The translations under genes and the position numbers were made by a program. From Cellulomonas cellasea (GTDB lineage Bacteria; Actinomycetota; Actinomycetes; Actinomycetales; Cellulomonadaceae), in NCBI RefSeq assembly GCF_030372105.1, contig NZ_JAUDBQ010000004.1, forward strand, positions 62,001 to 126,000: a stretch of DNA of 64,000 nt, given 5' to 3'. Of this stretch, positions 54,820-62,736 are shown one piece after another. A model generated the notes under the pieces. That model worked only from the letters and a program-made list of their open reading frames with translations, was not told where the DNA came from and did not search any database. Each line of letters starts with the position of its first letter. Position 1 is the stretch's first letter.

Positions 54820-55628
54820 GGCGTCGACACCTCGCTCGGGCCGCGCACGACCAGCACACGATCGCCGACGACCACGCACGCCCCGACGGGGACCACGACG
54901 GCGACCGAGGCCTGCACCCGGGTCAGGGGGCCGCCCGGCACGGCCACGGAGGTGCCGTTGGCGGATCCCAGATCCGTCACCTGGGCCCCGTCGGGGTGCG
55001 GGGCGACGACGATGTGGTTGCGGGACAACGTGCGGCTGAGGTCGGTCAGGGCGAAGACGGCCGCCGCGCCACTCGGGTCGCTCGGGCGGCGGCCGAGGAT
55101 CGTCGGTTTGGTGACCTCGAGCCGGCGGCCGTCGTCGAGGACGAGCACCAGCGGGGCGCCGTGGGCGCCATGAGCCGACTGCGGGGCCCACGGGTCCAGC
55201 CGAGCGGACGGCACGGCGAGCGCTGCGCCCGCCAGGATCCGCAACGGGTCCGGGCCGCTGCGCACATCCGCGGTCACCAGCCGCGCCCCCAGCAATTGCC
55301 GCGCCGTCGAGGGAATCCCTGTCACCCGATCGACTGAGCGCAGTCCCAGCAGCATGTGCGCCGGGGTCCGACCGGACCGCATCAGGCAGACGGCGATTCC
55401 AGCGGCGGCGGCGGGCGCGGCCACGGCGGCCACCCATGGCGCCGTCAGCGCGCCGATGAGCGCTGCCAGCAGCAGCACGCCGAGCCCGTCCAGCGCAGGC
55501 CACGCCCGGCTGGCCCCGGTCGCGGGCACGACCGTCCCGGTGACCGCGGACGTCCGGGTCCCGCCGGAGCGGCGCACCACCCCGGGCAGATCCTCGGCGG
55601 GCGTGAACGCCCGGATGGCTTGGCTCAT
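54816..55628 (-). CDS. RDD-like membrane protein with C-terminal FHA domain
   Basis: 270 residues. One or two membrane helices at about 48-85 with RDD-type sequence after them (MRSGRTPAHMLLGLRSVDRV), a linker with VPSARLDPWAPQSA, then an FHA domain: ILGRRPSDP, LSRTLSRNHIVV and VTDLGSANGTSV, the usual phosphothreonine-binding residues. FHA proteins occur with T7SS (for example YukC/EssB-like or EccC partners) and suggest control by a Ser/Thr kinase, which is not in the window. The ATG at 55628 overlaps the stop of a 34-codon ORF by four bases. Confidence 0.8.
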   Translation of the reverse strand: MSQAIRAFTPAEDLPGVVRRSGGTRTSAVTGTVVPATGASRAWPALDGLGVLLLAALIGALTAPWVAAVAAPAAAAGIAVCLMRSGRTPAHMLLGLRSVDRVTGIPSTARQLLGARLVTADVRSGPDPLRILAGAALAVPSARLDPWAPQSAHGAHGAPLVLVLDDGRRLEVTKPTILGRRPSDPSGAAAVFALTDLSRTLSRNHIVVAPHPDGAQVTDLGSANGTSVAVPGGPLTRVQASVAVVVPVGACVVVGDRVLVVRGPSEVSTP

Positions 55629-55729
55629 GAGCAGTGCCGACTCGGCGGGCCGACGAGGCTCCGGACGATCGCCGAGCCGGTGCTGAGGGTGATCGAGCCC
55701 ACGGCGGTGAACTGCGTGAACGTCGCCAT
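55625..55729 (-). CDS. 34-residue ORF at the head of the T7SS operon
   Basis: A 34-codon ORF from ATG 55729 to the TGA at 55627-55625, starting MATFTQFTAVGSITLSTG. A good ribosome site, GGAGGG, lies six bases upstream, and its stop overlaps the ATG of the RDD-FHA gene (ATGA), just as the other junctions of this operon do. It has no proline run, no cluster of one amino acid and no attenuator hairpin that I see; it could be a leader peptide or a small protein of the apparatus. The C-terminal half includes RSLVGPPSRHCS. Not recognised as a family. Confidence 0.55.
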   Translation of the reverse strand: MATFTQFTAVGSITLSTGSAIVRSLVGPPSRHCS

Positions 55730-55816
55730 GTGCTGCCCTCCGTCGTCTCGGTCCGCCAGACCGTACCGCGTGGTGGGCGCCGTTCCGCCGGGGTTTCCAC
55801 AGGGGTGGCTTCACCC

Positions 55817-55845
55817 TGGTCACAAGAGGTGCTAACACCTACGAT
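55817..55845 (+). promoter_or_regulatory. Possible promoter of the WXG100-toxin operon
   Basis: TGGTCA at 55817 and TACGAT at 55840 are 17 bases apart. AGGTGCTAACACCT, with 5-base arms, overlaps the spacer and could be an operator. The divergent T7SS operon starts at 55729. Confidence 0.35.
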
Positions 55846-55901
55846 CGCGGTCAATCACGACATCAACGGCGGCCGCCGCATGGCCGGGAAAGCAGGGGCT
55901 C

Positions 55902-56246
55902 GTGAAGTTCGCCATGGAGGCTGACGCGCTGCAGGTGCTCGGCCGCAAGACCGCGACGGAGTCCGACGACCTCGCCCAACTGGTCCGGAACCTGATGGAC
56001 GCCGCCGAGCCGCTCGAGGGCACGTTCAACGGCGCCGCGAAGGCCGCGTTCAACAACTTCAAGGCCCGCACCGAGGACGTCGCGTCGACCCTGTCGAACG
56101 CCCTCGTCGGGATCACCGAGTCCATCGCCGGTCAGAACCTCGCGTTCGTGACCGCCGCCGACGAGGGCGCCGACGCGCACCACGCGGCCGAGGGCGCGGC
56201 GGACTTCGCCGGCGCCGACACCTCGAAGTTCGCCCCCCGCGGCTGA
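55902..56246 (+). CDS. ESAT-6-like (WXG100 superfamily) protein with FNG in place of WXG
   Basis: 114 residues from GTG 55902; ATG 55914 is an alternative. Two amphipathic helices surround EGTFNGAAKAAFNNF, where the turn normally reads W-x-G. The tail (after residue 85) is acidic, Ala-rich and lacks a Y-x-x-x-D/E signal. It is the first gene of the rightward set and pairs with the next gene, 14 bases downstream. In such bicistrons the two proteins form a dimer that is a substrate or a co-factor of EccC. Confidence 0.75.
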   Translation: MKFAMEADALQVLGRKTATESDDLAQLVRNLMDAAEPLEGTFNGAAKAAFNNFKARTEDVASTLSNALVGITESIAGQNLAFVTAADEGADAHHAAEGAADFAGADTSKFAPRG

Positions 56247-56260
56247 GGAAAGGACTCCAC

Positions 56261-56569
56261 ATGTCGAGCAACCAGCTGGACCGCAACGACTACGACATCA
56301 ACTCCTCGCAGGCCGCCCAGGCGAACTTCGAGCGCGCCGCCTCCGCGCTCGAGGCCGCGCTGACCCGCCGCGACCAGGACGTCAAGGCGGCGATGGCGGT
56401 GTACCTGGCCGACGGCGTCTCCGACCGGTACGCCGCGATGGAGTCGCAGTGGAACGCCGCGGGAGCCGAGGTGCGCGGCATCATCACCGCGATCCGCAAC
56501 TCCCTGGCGGACAACGACGAGGTCGCGCGCCGGAGCCTGCAGCGCGCCGCGTCCTACATCCCAGGCTGA
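56261..56569 (+). CDS. WXG100-like protein
   Basis: 102 residues with AGGAAAGGA upstream of the ATG. The pattern is helix, then QWNAAG (W-x-x-x-G rather than W-x-G), then helix, ending RRSLQRAASYIPG. About 100 residues and the helical hairpin fit the WXG100 superfamily; partner of the gene just upstream. Y-x-x-x-E occurs before the tryptophan (YAAME) and not at the usual place after the second helix. Confidence 0.7.
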   Translation: MSSNQLDRNDYDINSSQAAQANFERAASALEAALTRRDQDVKAAMAVYLADGVSDRYAAMESQWNAAGAEVRGIITAIRNSLADNDEVARRSLQRAASYIPG

Positions 56570-56571
56570 GC

Positions 56572-57594
56572 ATGCACGTCGTCCACCCGGTCGCCGACGA
56601 GTGGACCGAGGACTACCAGCTGTGGTCGGCGTCGTCCCGCCACGTGACGCTGTCCGCCCCGTTGGCGACGTTCCTCGAGGCCACGACAGAAGACGGGCTC
56701 CGACCCGTCCTCGTCACCCGCGCCGACGCGTCGCTCAGCCCGCTGCTCTCCCTCGCCCTGCGGCGCGCCGGTGGGCATTGGGCGGTGTGGGCTGACAACG
56801 GGGGATTCGACGGGTTGTCGGGGTATCGCATCGAGTCATTCGAGGACCTATGGCAGCGGTCCGGCACTAACCGCGACCGGCTGCCCGGATTCGAGCGGCC
56901 TACCGCCGATGGAGTCGGCGTGCTCATGTTCGACGTGCACGCCCACTCCCGTGCGGCCGCGTCGACAACCGTCGGGGCCTTGGCCGAGGCCGCCGTCACA
57001 GGGCTCGGCGGGACGGGCCTGAGCCTGTGGGGCCCATGGGAGCCGCTGCTCGAGCCCTGGGACGTCGCAGCGGTGACCGCCGCCGCGCGCTCGCAGATGC
57101 CCGTCACGGCAGCCCTGCACGGATGGGGGCCGGACGGGCAGTTCGTGGACGTCCTGGCGGCGCGGACCCGCCACGGCGTGCTGGAGCAGGCCAAGGGCGG
57201 CGTCGTGCTCGGCGCGTACCCCCGCCAGCTCGCCGACCCGATCGCCCGGGCGTCACATGCGCTCGCCCAGATCGCCGAACGGTTCCGGCCCACGATCGGG
57301 TTCTGCTCGCTGGCCCACTTCGACGCCGGGCCGGTGCAGCGCCCCACCGCGAAGGCCCCGGAGGCACCGCTCGCGGTGCTCATCGGCCCACGAGGCGTCT
57401 ACGACCTGCGGCTCGACATCGACGCCCTCGTGCAACGGCATGACGTCTCGGTCCTCGGGCCGGGAAAGGCCCCGGCCGTGCTCGTGCGGTTCTCCGACCC
57501 GGACATCGGGCTGTGGGCCCAGCTCATGGCCTTCGCCTACGACATCGGCCCGGAGCGGATCGCCGCCGCAACCGGGCTCGGGGAGGGGATCTGA
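56572..57594 (+). CDS. T7SS-associated DUF6177-like protein
   Basis: 340 residues from ATG 56572, two bases after the stop of the small protein. It starts MHVVHPVADEWTEDYQLWSA and ends FAYDIGPERIAAATGLGEGI. To my memory this matches DUF6177, which occurs in actinobacterial T7SS loci; the name is not certain. No signal peptide, no helices through the membrane. It could be a chaperone for the toxin. Next gene is coupled (TGATG). Confidence 0.6.
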   Translation: MHVVHPVADEWTEDYQLWSASSRHVTLSAPLATFLEATTEDGLRPVLVTRADASLSPLLSLALRRAGGHWAVWADNGGFDGLSGYRIESFEDLWQRSGTNRDRLPGFERPTADGVGVLMFDVHAHSRAAASTTVGALAEAAVTGLGGTGLSLWGPWEPLLEPWDVAAVTAAARSQMPVTAALHGWGPDGQFVDVLAARTRHGVLEQAKGGVVLGAYPRQLADPIARASHALAQIAERFRPTIGFCSLAHFDAGPVQRPTAKAPEAPLAVLIGPRGVYDLRLDIDALVQRHDVSVLGPGKAPAVLVRFSDPDIGLWAQLMAFAYDIGPERIAAATGLGEGI

Positions 57595-57929
57595 TGCCGA
57601 CCGAGCTGGTGCTGCTGTCCGACGTGGCGCCCACCGCGCACGCCATCGGAGTCGCCGCCGCACAGGAGCACCCACTGGGGACGTACATCGACTACCACAA
57701 CGGTCTGGTCCGGCAGATCGTCGACGGCGACGGGCGCGCGCTGCTGTCGGTGTACCCGTCCCGGCCCGTGCTCGACCCGACCCAGGCCGCCCAGTGTGTG
57801 GCCGACCCGCCCGCCAGCTTCGCGCTGTGGACCGACATGGCCATCCCGTTCGGCGACCCCACCGACGGACGCGCGCTGGCCGAGGCCATCGCCGTCGCCG
57901 TCGGCGGCGTCGTCACCGACCGCATCTGA
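57594..57929 (+). CDS. T7SS-locus protein of unknown function
   Basis: 111 residues, coupled to the gene upstream through TGATG. Compact, soluble and acidic, with VLLSDVAPTAHAIGVAAAQE, TYIDYHNGLVRQIVD and LWTDMAIPFGDPTDGRALAE. No family recognised. Its place between DUF6177 and the helical DUF6507-like gene suggests a chaperone or adaptor for the toxin. Confidence 0.6.
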   Translation: MPTELVLLSDVAPTAHAIGVAAAQEHPLGTYIDYHNGLVRQIVDGDGRALLSVYPSRPVLDPTQAAQCVADPPASFALWTDMAIPFGDPTDGRALAEAIAVAVGGVVTDRI

Positions 57930-57941
57930 CCAAGGGGAACC

Positions 57942-58307
57942 GTGACCAGCTGGAGCATCCGACCGGCCGACGTGCAGGCGGTCCTGAACGAGGTGCAGGC
58001 CACCGCCACGGAGCTCGGCGAGCAGCTGCCGGAGGCGAAGTTCCAGTCCGTCCTCGACGGGCTGGGCTGGGCTGGGCCCCTGACCGGCGATGTGCCCGCA
58101 GCGGTCAACGCGATGCTGGGCGACCAGATGGGCCAACTGACCACCATCTCGAACCGCATCAACGCCGGGACCCTGGGGGTGGCGAACGCGGTCATCGCGT
58201 ACAACAACGGCCAAGAGGACATGGCCGGGGCGTACCAGGCGGAGCTGACCCGGGCCGCTGAGACCGGCGACTTCACCTACTTCGCCCAGCACGGGCACCA
58301 GGGCTGA
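57942..58307 (+). CDS. DUF6507-like helical protein, possible toxin partner
   Basis: 121 residues from a GTG with AAGGGGA upstream. An all-helical protein starting MTSWSIRPADVQAVLNEVQA, with VAPAVN-like middle and FTYFAQHG end; it resembles the DUF6507 family that lies before toxin genes in T7SS loci. It is seven bases ahead of the toxin gene. Such small helical proteins usually bind the N-terminal part of the toxin for export. Confidence 0.6.
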   Translation: MTSWSIRPADVQAVLNEVQATATELGEQLPEAKFQSVLDGLGWAGPLTGDVPAAVNAMLGDQMGQLTTISNRINAGTLGVANAVIAYNNGQEDMAGAYQAELTRAAETGDFTYFAQHGHQG

Positions 58308-58314
58308 GGCGACG

Positions 58315-59247
58315 ATGGCCAACGCGACCTCCAGTGCGGGCCTCATCAACCCCGCTGCGTTCCCGGCCAAGTCCGCCGACCTCGACATCGCCGTTATCGG
58401 CGACTCGGCGCGGGCATTGCGTTCGATGGGGCAGGCGGTGGAGGAGAGGACCACCACGGTCAAGATCATTTGGGACCGGCTCACCGGTTGCTACCAGGCT
58501 CCCGAGCAGGAGCAGGTGTACACGGTCATGGCGCCGGCGGTGACGTCCGCACAGCAGGTGAACTCCCGCTTCGGAAAAGCCGCCACGCACATCGACACCT
58601 ATGCCGGAGCCCTCGAGGCGATCAAGCCGCGTCTGGCCGACCTGGAGCGCCGCGCCAGCGCGTTCCGGGCGAAAGTGGTCAACGGCGTGTGGGTGGACGC
58701 GGCCGAGTCCGCGAATGCCAGCCTCGGGGACCAGCTGTCCTCGACCTTCGACTTCGTGATCTTCGTCGAGAAGCGCAGGGTCAAGGTGTCCTGGACCGAG
58801 GACGGGGACTCCGTCGCGCGCAACACCGCTCTCCTCGAGGAGTACGCGCGGATCCTCGCCGACATCTCCACCGCCGCCACCACCTGCGCCCGGTCGATCA
58901 ACGCTCTGATGGCCGGTGTGCACATCGTGCCGGTCGAGGCCATCCCCGCTGCCGCGTTCACCTCCGCCGACGCGCAGATGCCATGGGGGTCGCCGGTGGT
59001 GGAGGACCGCAACTGCCTGGAGTCGGTGGGGCACGGCGCTCACACGTTCGGCTCGGAGTTCTTCGAGGGCATTGGGATGCTCGTTTTCGGGTACAACCCC
59101 GAGACCGAGGACTGGTGGACCCGCGCCGGGTACGGGCAGGCCTGGAGTGGGCTGGGGGACTTGGTCGGGTCGCTCGCGGTCCTCGGGTCGCCGGTCGGGT
59201 TGGTCGCGGGGGTCAAGGCGGCGAACGGCAACCTCGACGACACCTGA
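58315..59247 (+). CDS. N-terminal part of a T7SS polymorphic toxin, ended by an in-frame TGA
   Basis: 310 residues. The N-terminal helical region (residues 20-200, for example VIGDSARALRSMGQAVEERT and LLEEYARILADISTAATTCA) is WXG/LXG-like and likely the export domain; the last 60 residues (SEFFEGIGMLVFGYNPETED and so on) begin the pretoxin linker. The frame ends at TGA 59245-59247, and the very next codon, in the same frame, is ATG. The following ORF carries the rest of the linker and the toxin tip. So a single stop codon divides what should be one protein of about 760 residues. Confidence 0.75.
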   Translation: MANATSSAGLINPAAFPAKSADLDIAVIGDSARALRSMGQAVEERTTTVKIIWDRLTGCYQAPEQEQVYTVMAPAVTSAQQVNSRFGKAATHIDTYAGALEAIKPRLADLERRASAFRAKVVNGVWVDAAESANASLGDQLSSTFDFVIFVEKRRVKVSWTEDGDSVARNTALLEEYARILADISTAATTCARSINALMAGVHIVPVEAIPAAAFTSADAQMPWGSPVVEDRNCLESVGHGAHTFGSEFFEGIGMLVFGYNPETEDWWTRAGYGQAWSGLGDLVGSLAVLGSPVGLVAGVKAANGNLDDT

Positions 59248-60606
59248 ATGATGTGGATGTACGAGCGCGCCATCACGGTACGCAACGCCGGCGGCTCCCT
59301 GGTCGGGTGGGACCCGGCCGCTGAGGACGGCTGGCACCGGTGGAAGGAAGACGGCATAGCGGCCGGCACCGCTGTGACGTTGAACGTGGGCACGTTTTTC
59401 ATTCCCGTCGCCGGGCAGATCAGCGCCGGACTCAAAGCGGGCTCCATCGGCGCCCGGGTCGCACGCATCGCCGGCGTCGGAGCCGAGCTCGCCGTGCAGG
59501 GCGGGTCCTGGGCCGTACGCGGGAGCGTCAAGCTCGTCACCGGCCTACGCACGGCGGTCGCCCGGTTCGACCTCGACGGCCTCGTGACCACGACGCGCGC
59601 CGGGCAGGTCGTCGACGCAGGCGCCGGGATCCGCCGCCTCAATCCCGGTGGGCTCGTTAACGCCATGACTGACGCCCCACACGCTGCCCCGGGCGCGGCG
59701 GCTCACACGCCCGTGCATGAGGCGCTGTTCGGCCGCGACACCATGCCCGACCTCGGTACCGGCACGCCGACCGCGCCGGACGGTCGCCTTCCGGTGCACG
59801 ACCTGCACCCAGGGGGACCCGCACAGGCCGCGCCGCGTTTCTCGCCGCCCGTATCCGAGAGCCCGCAGGCACCAGCGCGTGATAACGGGCATCCTGCCGG
59901 GCCGTCTGATGTGACTGCTGGCATCGGTGGCTCACGCCTCGACGTGCCACCTGACGTGTCGACTCCCGCCCACCGCGCACTGGAACAGCTCACGCACAAC
60001 GGCGCTGAACGCGGACCGGGGTGGCGTCACAACACAGAAGTGGCTGTCGATCCACACTACGGCCATCGACCGGCCCTCGCGGGTGACGATCTGCCCTCCT
60101 ACGCCAAGCCGCCAATGGAGGTCTCCGAGGACGTGGCTGCCGTAGGCGGCGCGGTCGACCAAGCCTGGGGCCGCGACGCCGTCGACGACCATCCGCTGAC
60201 CCGCAGCGAATGGGTCGAGCGCTACGTGGACGAGACGGGGCATATTCGAAGGCCCCTGAATGATGGAGCGGTTCCTGGCACCAAGTTCATCTTCGACGAC
60301 CCGACCGTGTTCGCCGAGATGTTCGGGACCGAACTCGACCGGATCGGCGAACCCCGAGGCTTCTTCCTGGGCATTCCACCAGGCACCCCTTGGGCGCAGC
60401 GTTCCTTGACTCCTGACACCCTAGGCAGCCGCGTCTTCCAGTACTTCTTTGACGCCGCTGCGGCTTCACGCGAAGGCGTCGAAATTCAGGTGTCGCAGGT
60501 CGCTAGAGCTTTCGGTCAGCCCGGCGGTGGCATCCAGGTACAATTCCTGCTGGATGGCGTCGGGGTGCCAGTGAACGACATGTTGACTAGAGGAGTGTTG
60601 GCGTGA
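59248..60606 (+). CDS. C-terminal part of the toxin: linker and TNT-type NAD glycohydrolase
   Basis: 452 residues from ATG 59248, immediately after and in frame with the TGA. Residues 1-75 finish the pretoxin region (WKEDGIAAGTAVTLNVGTFF), a variable Pro/Gly/His linker follows, and the last 105 residues are a TNT domain: ELDRIGEPRGFFLGIPPGTP, WAQRSLTPDTLG and FGQPGGGIQVQF, the positions of the key Arg, Arg and Gln of the tuberculosis necrotizing toxin. That family hydrolyses NAD+. Without the N-terminal half it could not be exported. No ribosome site precedes this ATG. The immunity gene overlaps the stop (GTGA). Confidence 0.8.
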   Translation: MMWMYERAITVRNAGGSLVGWDPAAEDGWHRWKEDGIAAGTAVTLNVGTFFIPVAGQISAGLKAGSIGARVARIAGVGAELAVQGGSWAVRGSVKLVTGLRTAVARFDLDGLVTTTRAGQVVDAGAGIRRLNPGGLVNAMTDAPHAAPGAAAHTPVHEALFGRDTMPDLGTGTPTAPDGRLPVHDLHPGGPAQAAPRFSPPVSESPQAPARDNGHPAGPSDVTAGIGGSRLDVPPDVSTPAHRALEQLTHNGAERGPGWRHNTEVAVDPHYGHRPALAGDDLPSYAKPPMEVSEDVAAVGGAVDQAWGRDAVDDHPLTRSEWVERYVDETGHIRRPLNDGAVPGTKFIFDDPTVFAEMFGTELDRIGEPRGFFLGIPPGTPWAQRSLTPDTLGSRVFQYFFDAAAASREGVEIQVSQVARAFGQPGGGIQVQFLLDGVGVPVNDMLTRGVLA

Positions 60607-61103
60607 TCGATATCGACGAGCGATTGAAGACGCTACTAGAGGAGGGCGGGGATCGGTACAGAATTGAAGACGGCGCGCCATTCTGGGGAGACTCTGAGGC
60701 CGGGCGTGTTGTGACCGAGAACGGCGGTGTCTTTGACGTTTCATCTTGGTCCAGGGGGCGCACGTACCCGCCAGAATTGACTGGAGCGACTTCTCGCATA
60801 GCGCAGGTTTACTTGGCGATCTCGCTTGGCAATGACTGGCGTAGTGTGCACGACATGCGCTTCCTCAGGATCAGCACTTCTGATACGGGACTGCCCCCTG
60901 GGTTCGAGGTGATAGAGGAATCGGGGCGTCGTCGAGTTGGGCTCCGCATTCATGGCGATCCGGAAATATTGCTGGGCGAGTTATTTGATAGAAGAAAAGC
61001 GATCGAGCTGGCGTGTGCCCTGGTGGTTCCGTTTGATGAGCTCATTGCTTCGTTCCGGCACCCTGACGGGCTGCCAGCCTTTCCTCAGGGAGAATCCGTC
61101 TAG
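60603..61103 (+). CDS. Immunity protein for the TNT toxin, copy 1 (Imm61-like)
   Basis: 166 residues from a GTG that overlaps the toxin stop. Family features: IDIDERLKTLLEEGGDRYRI, PFWGDSEAGRVVTENGGVFD, AISLGNDWRSVHDMRFLRI and SFRHPDGLPAFPQG. By order, size and pattern it looks like the Imm61 group of immunity proteins; that name is from memory. It should bind the TNT domain and block NAD hydrolysis. Two closely related and one more distant copy follow within 3 kb. Composition is lower in GC than the apparatus genes. Confidence 0.75.
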   Translation: MIDIDERLKTLLEEGGDRYRIEDGAPFWGDSEAGRVVTENGGVFDVSSWSRGRTYPPELTGATSRIAQVYLAISLGNDWRSVHDMRFLRISTSDTGLPPGFEVIEESGRRRVGLRIHGDPEILLGELFDRRKAIELACALVVPFDELIASFRHPDGLPAFPQGESV

Positions 61104-61104
61104 T

Positions 61105-61483
61105 ATGGACGTCAACGGAAACCTCCGAAGGCCCCTCAATGAGGGGGGCAGTCCCCGGCACGAAGATCGTCTTCGAAGACCCGACCTTGTTCGCCGAGAT
61201 GTTCGGGACCGAACTCGACCGGGTTGGCGAACCCGGCGGATCGTTCTTGGGTGTTCCTCCAGGGACCCCTTGGGCGCAGCGGTCGTTAACCCCTGACACC
61301 CTAGGTAGCGCTGTCCACCAGTACACCCTCGACGCCACTGCATCCGCGCGTCATGGCGTAACAATTCAGGTGTCGCAAGTCGCCGAGGCCTTTGCTCAGC
61401 CCGGTGGCGGCATCCAGGTGCAGTTCCTGCAGCATGGTGGCAGGGTTTCAGTGAGTGAAATGTCCGGAACTCGGGGTGCTGTC
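61105..61483 (+). pseudogene. Orphan TNT toxin tip, copy 2, frameshifted
   Basis: Begins abruptly at ATG GAC GTC AAC GGA, the part just before the TNT domain, with no linker or export domain. In the run after AATGA there are six G where copy 3 has five, which shifts the frame near 61145; after it the TNT domain is intact (ELDRVGEPGGSFLGVPPGTP, WAQRSLTPDTLG, FAQPGGGIQVQF). The normal stop at the end of the tip is missing, so the frame runs straight into the next immunity gene. It can act only after recombination onto a full-length toxin. Confidence 0.8.
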
Positions 61484-61975
61484 GTGATTGATCTCGACGA
61501 AAGTCTGAAGTCGCTGCTGGAAGAGGGAGGGGATAGATATAGAACTGTAGACGGGGCGCCGTTCTGGGGCAGCTCTGAGGCCGGGTATGTTCTCACTGAT
61601 AACGGTGCTCTCTTTGACGTTTCGTACTGGTCCAGAGGTCGTACGAAAGCACCCGAACTAGTTGGAGCCGCTTCGCTCGTAGTGCAGGTCTACCTGACGA
61701 TCTCGCTTGGCAATGACTGGCGCAGTGTTCATGGCATGCGTTTACTCAGGATCAGCACGCCTGATGCGATTCTGCCACCCGGTTTCGAGGTGCGGGAAGT
61801 ACCAGAGAGCGGCCGAGTCGAACTCCGCATTCTTCGCGATCCGGAAATAGTGCTGGGCGAGTTGCGTGACAGAAGAAAAGCGATTGGTCTTGCGCGCGCG
61901 CTGGCAGTTCCGTTCGACAGCCTCATCGCGTCATACCGGCACCCCGACGGATTGCCGGCATTTCCCCACGGGTGA
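61484..61975 (+). CDS. Immunity protein copy 2, possibly fused to toxin tip
   Basis: 163 residues from GTG 61484, with IDLDESLKSLLEEGGDRYRT, PFWGSSEAGYVLTDNGALFD, TISLGNDWRSVHGMRLLRI and SYRHPDGLPAFPHG. It is a paralogue of copies 1 and 3. The preceding toxin tip has no stop, so an ORF from ATG 61139 to 61975 reads through TNT and immunity as one 278-residue fusion. Whether the GTG is used is unknown; I see no ribosome site close to it. Confidence 0.7.
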   Translation: MIDLDESLKSLLEEGGDRYRTVDGAPFWGSSEAGYVLTDNGALFDVSYWSRGRTKAPELVGAASLVVQVYLTISLGNDWRSVHGMRLLRISTPDAILPPGFEVREVPESGRVELRILRDPEIVLGELRDRRKAIGLARALAVPFDSLIASYRHPDGLPAFPHG

Positions 61976-62089
61976 GACTCCGCTTGATATTCCGTGATCG
62001 AATGGGGACCCGGGTGTTTCTCGCACCCGCTAGCATGCTCCGCCGAATTGCGCGGGTGCAGGCTTCGCTGACACACGCCCTGCGCCCGA

Positions 62090-62736
62090 CACGTCAACAC
62101 CGCCTTCCGCGCATGGGAAGTACTCGCGCACAACGGCGCTGAATGTGGACTGGGATGGCGTCGTGGAGTCGAAGAGCCGATCAATCTCCAGTTCGGGCAT
62201 CGATCGCTCCCCGCAGGCGTCGACTTGCCCTCCTATGCGGAGCTGCCCGCACAGGCCTCTGAGGGGGCGCCGTCGGCGGCGCCACTGACCAGGCCTGGGG
62301 GGTCGATGCCGTCGACGAGCATCCGCTGACTCGCAGCGAGTGGATCGAACGCTATATAGACGTCAACGGAGAGCTCCGAAGGCCTCTCAATGAGGGGGCA
62401 GTCCCTGGCACGAAGATCGTCTTCGAAGACCCGACCTTGTTCGCCGATATGTTCGGGACCGAACTAGACCGAGTCGGCGAACCCCACGGCTTCTTCCTGG
62501 GGATTCCTCCAGAGACCCCTTGGGCGCAGCGCTCCTTGACGCCTGACACCCTAGGTAGCGACGTCTACCAGTACACCTTCGACGCCGTTGCGGCCGCGCG
62601 CGAAGGCGTGGAAATCCAGGTGTCGCACGTTGCCAAGGCCTTCGGTCAACCCGGTGGCGGGATCCAGGTACAATTCCTGGAGAATGGCGTCGGGGTGCGA
62701 GTGAATGAAATGTTGAGACGAGGGGTGCTGACTTGA
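62090..62736 (+). pseudogene. Orphan TNT toxin tip with partial linker, copy 3
   Basis: Similarity to the full-length toxin begins at about 62090 (the CACAACGGCGCTGAA part of the linker) and continues to the stop at 62734-62736. The linker part is degraded: a four-base deletion near 62263 brings a TGA in frame. From there the frame is open: DEHPLTRSEWIERYIDVNGE, then the TNT domain with ELDRVGEPHGFFLGIPPETP, WAQRSLTPDTLG and FGQPGGGIQVQF. No start codon or export domain. The stop overlaps the next immunity start (TTGA), as in copy 1. Confidence 0.8.

Noticed and set aside
56420..58510. Y-x-x-x-E motifs (YAAME in the WXG100-like protein, YQAPE in the toxin N-terminus) as T7SS export signals
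   Set aside because: They are not in the usual place after the second helix following W-x-G. One or two such matches are expected by chance.
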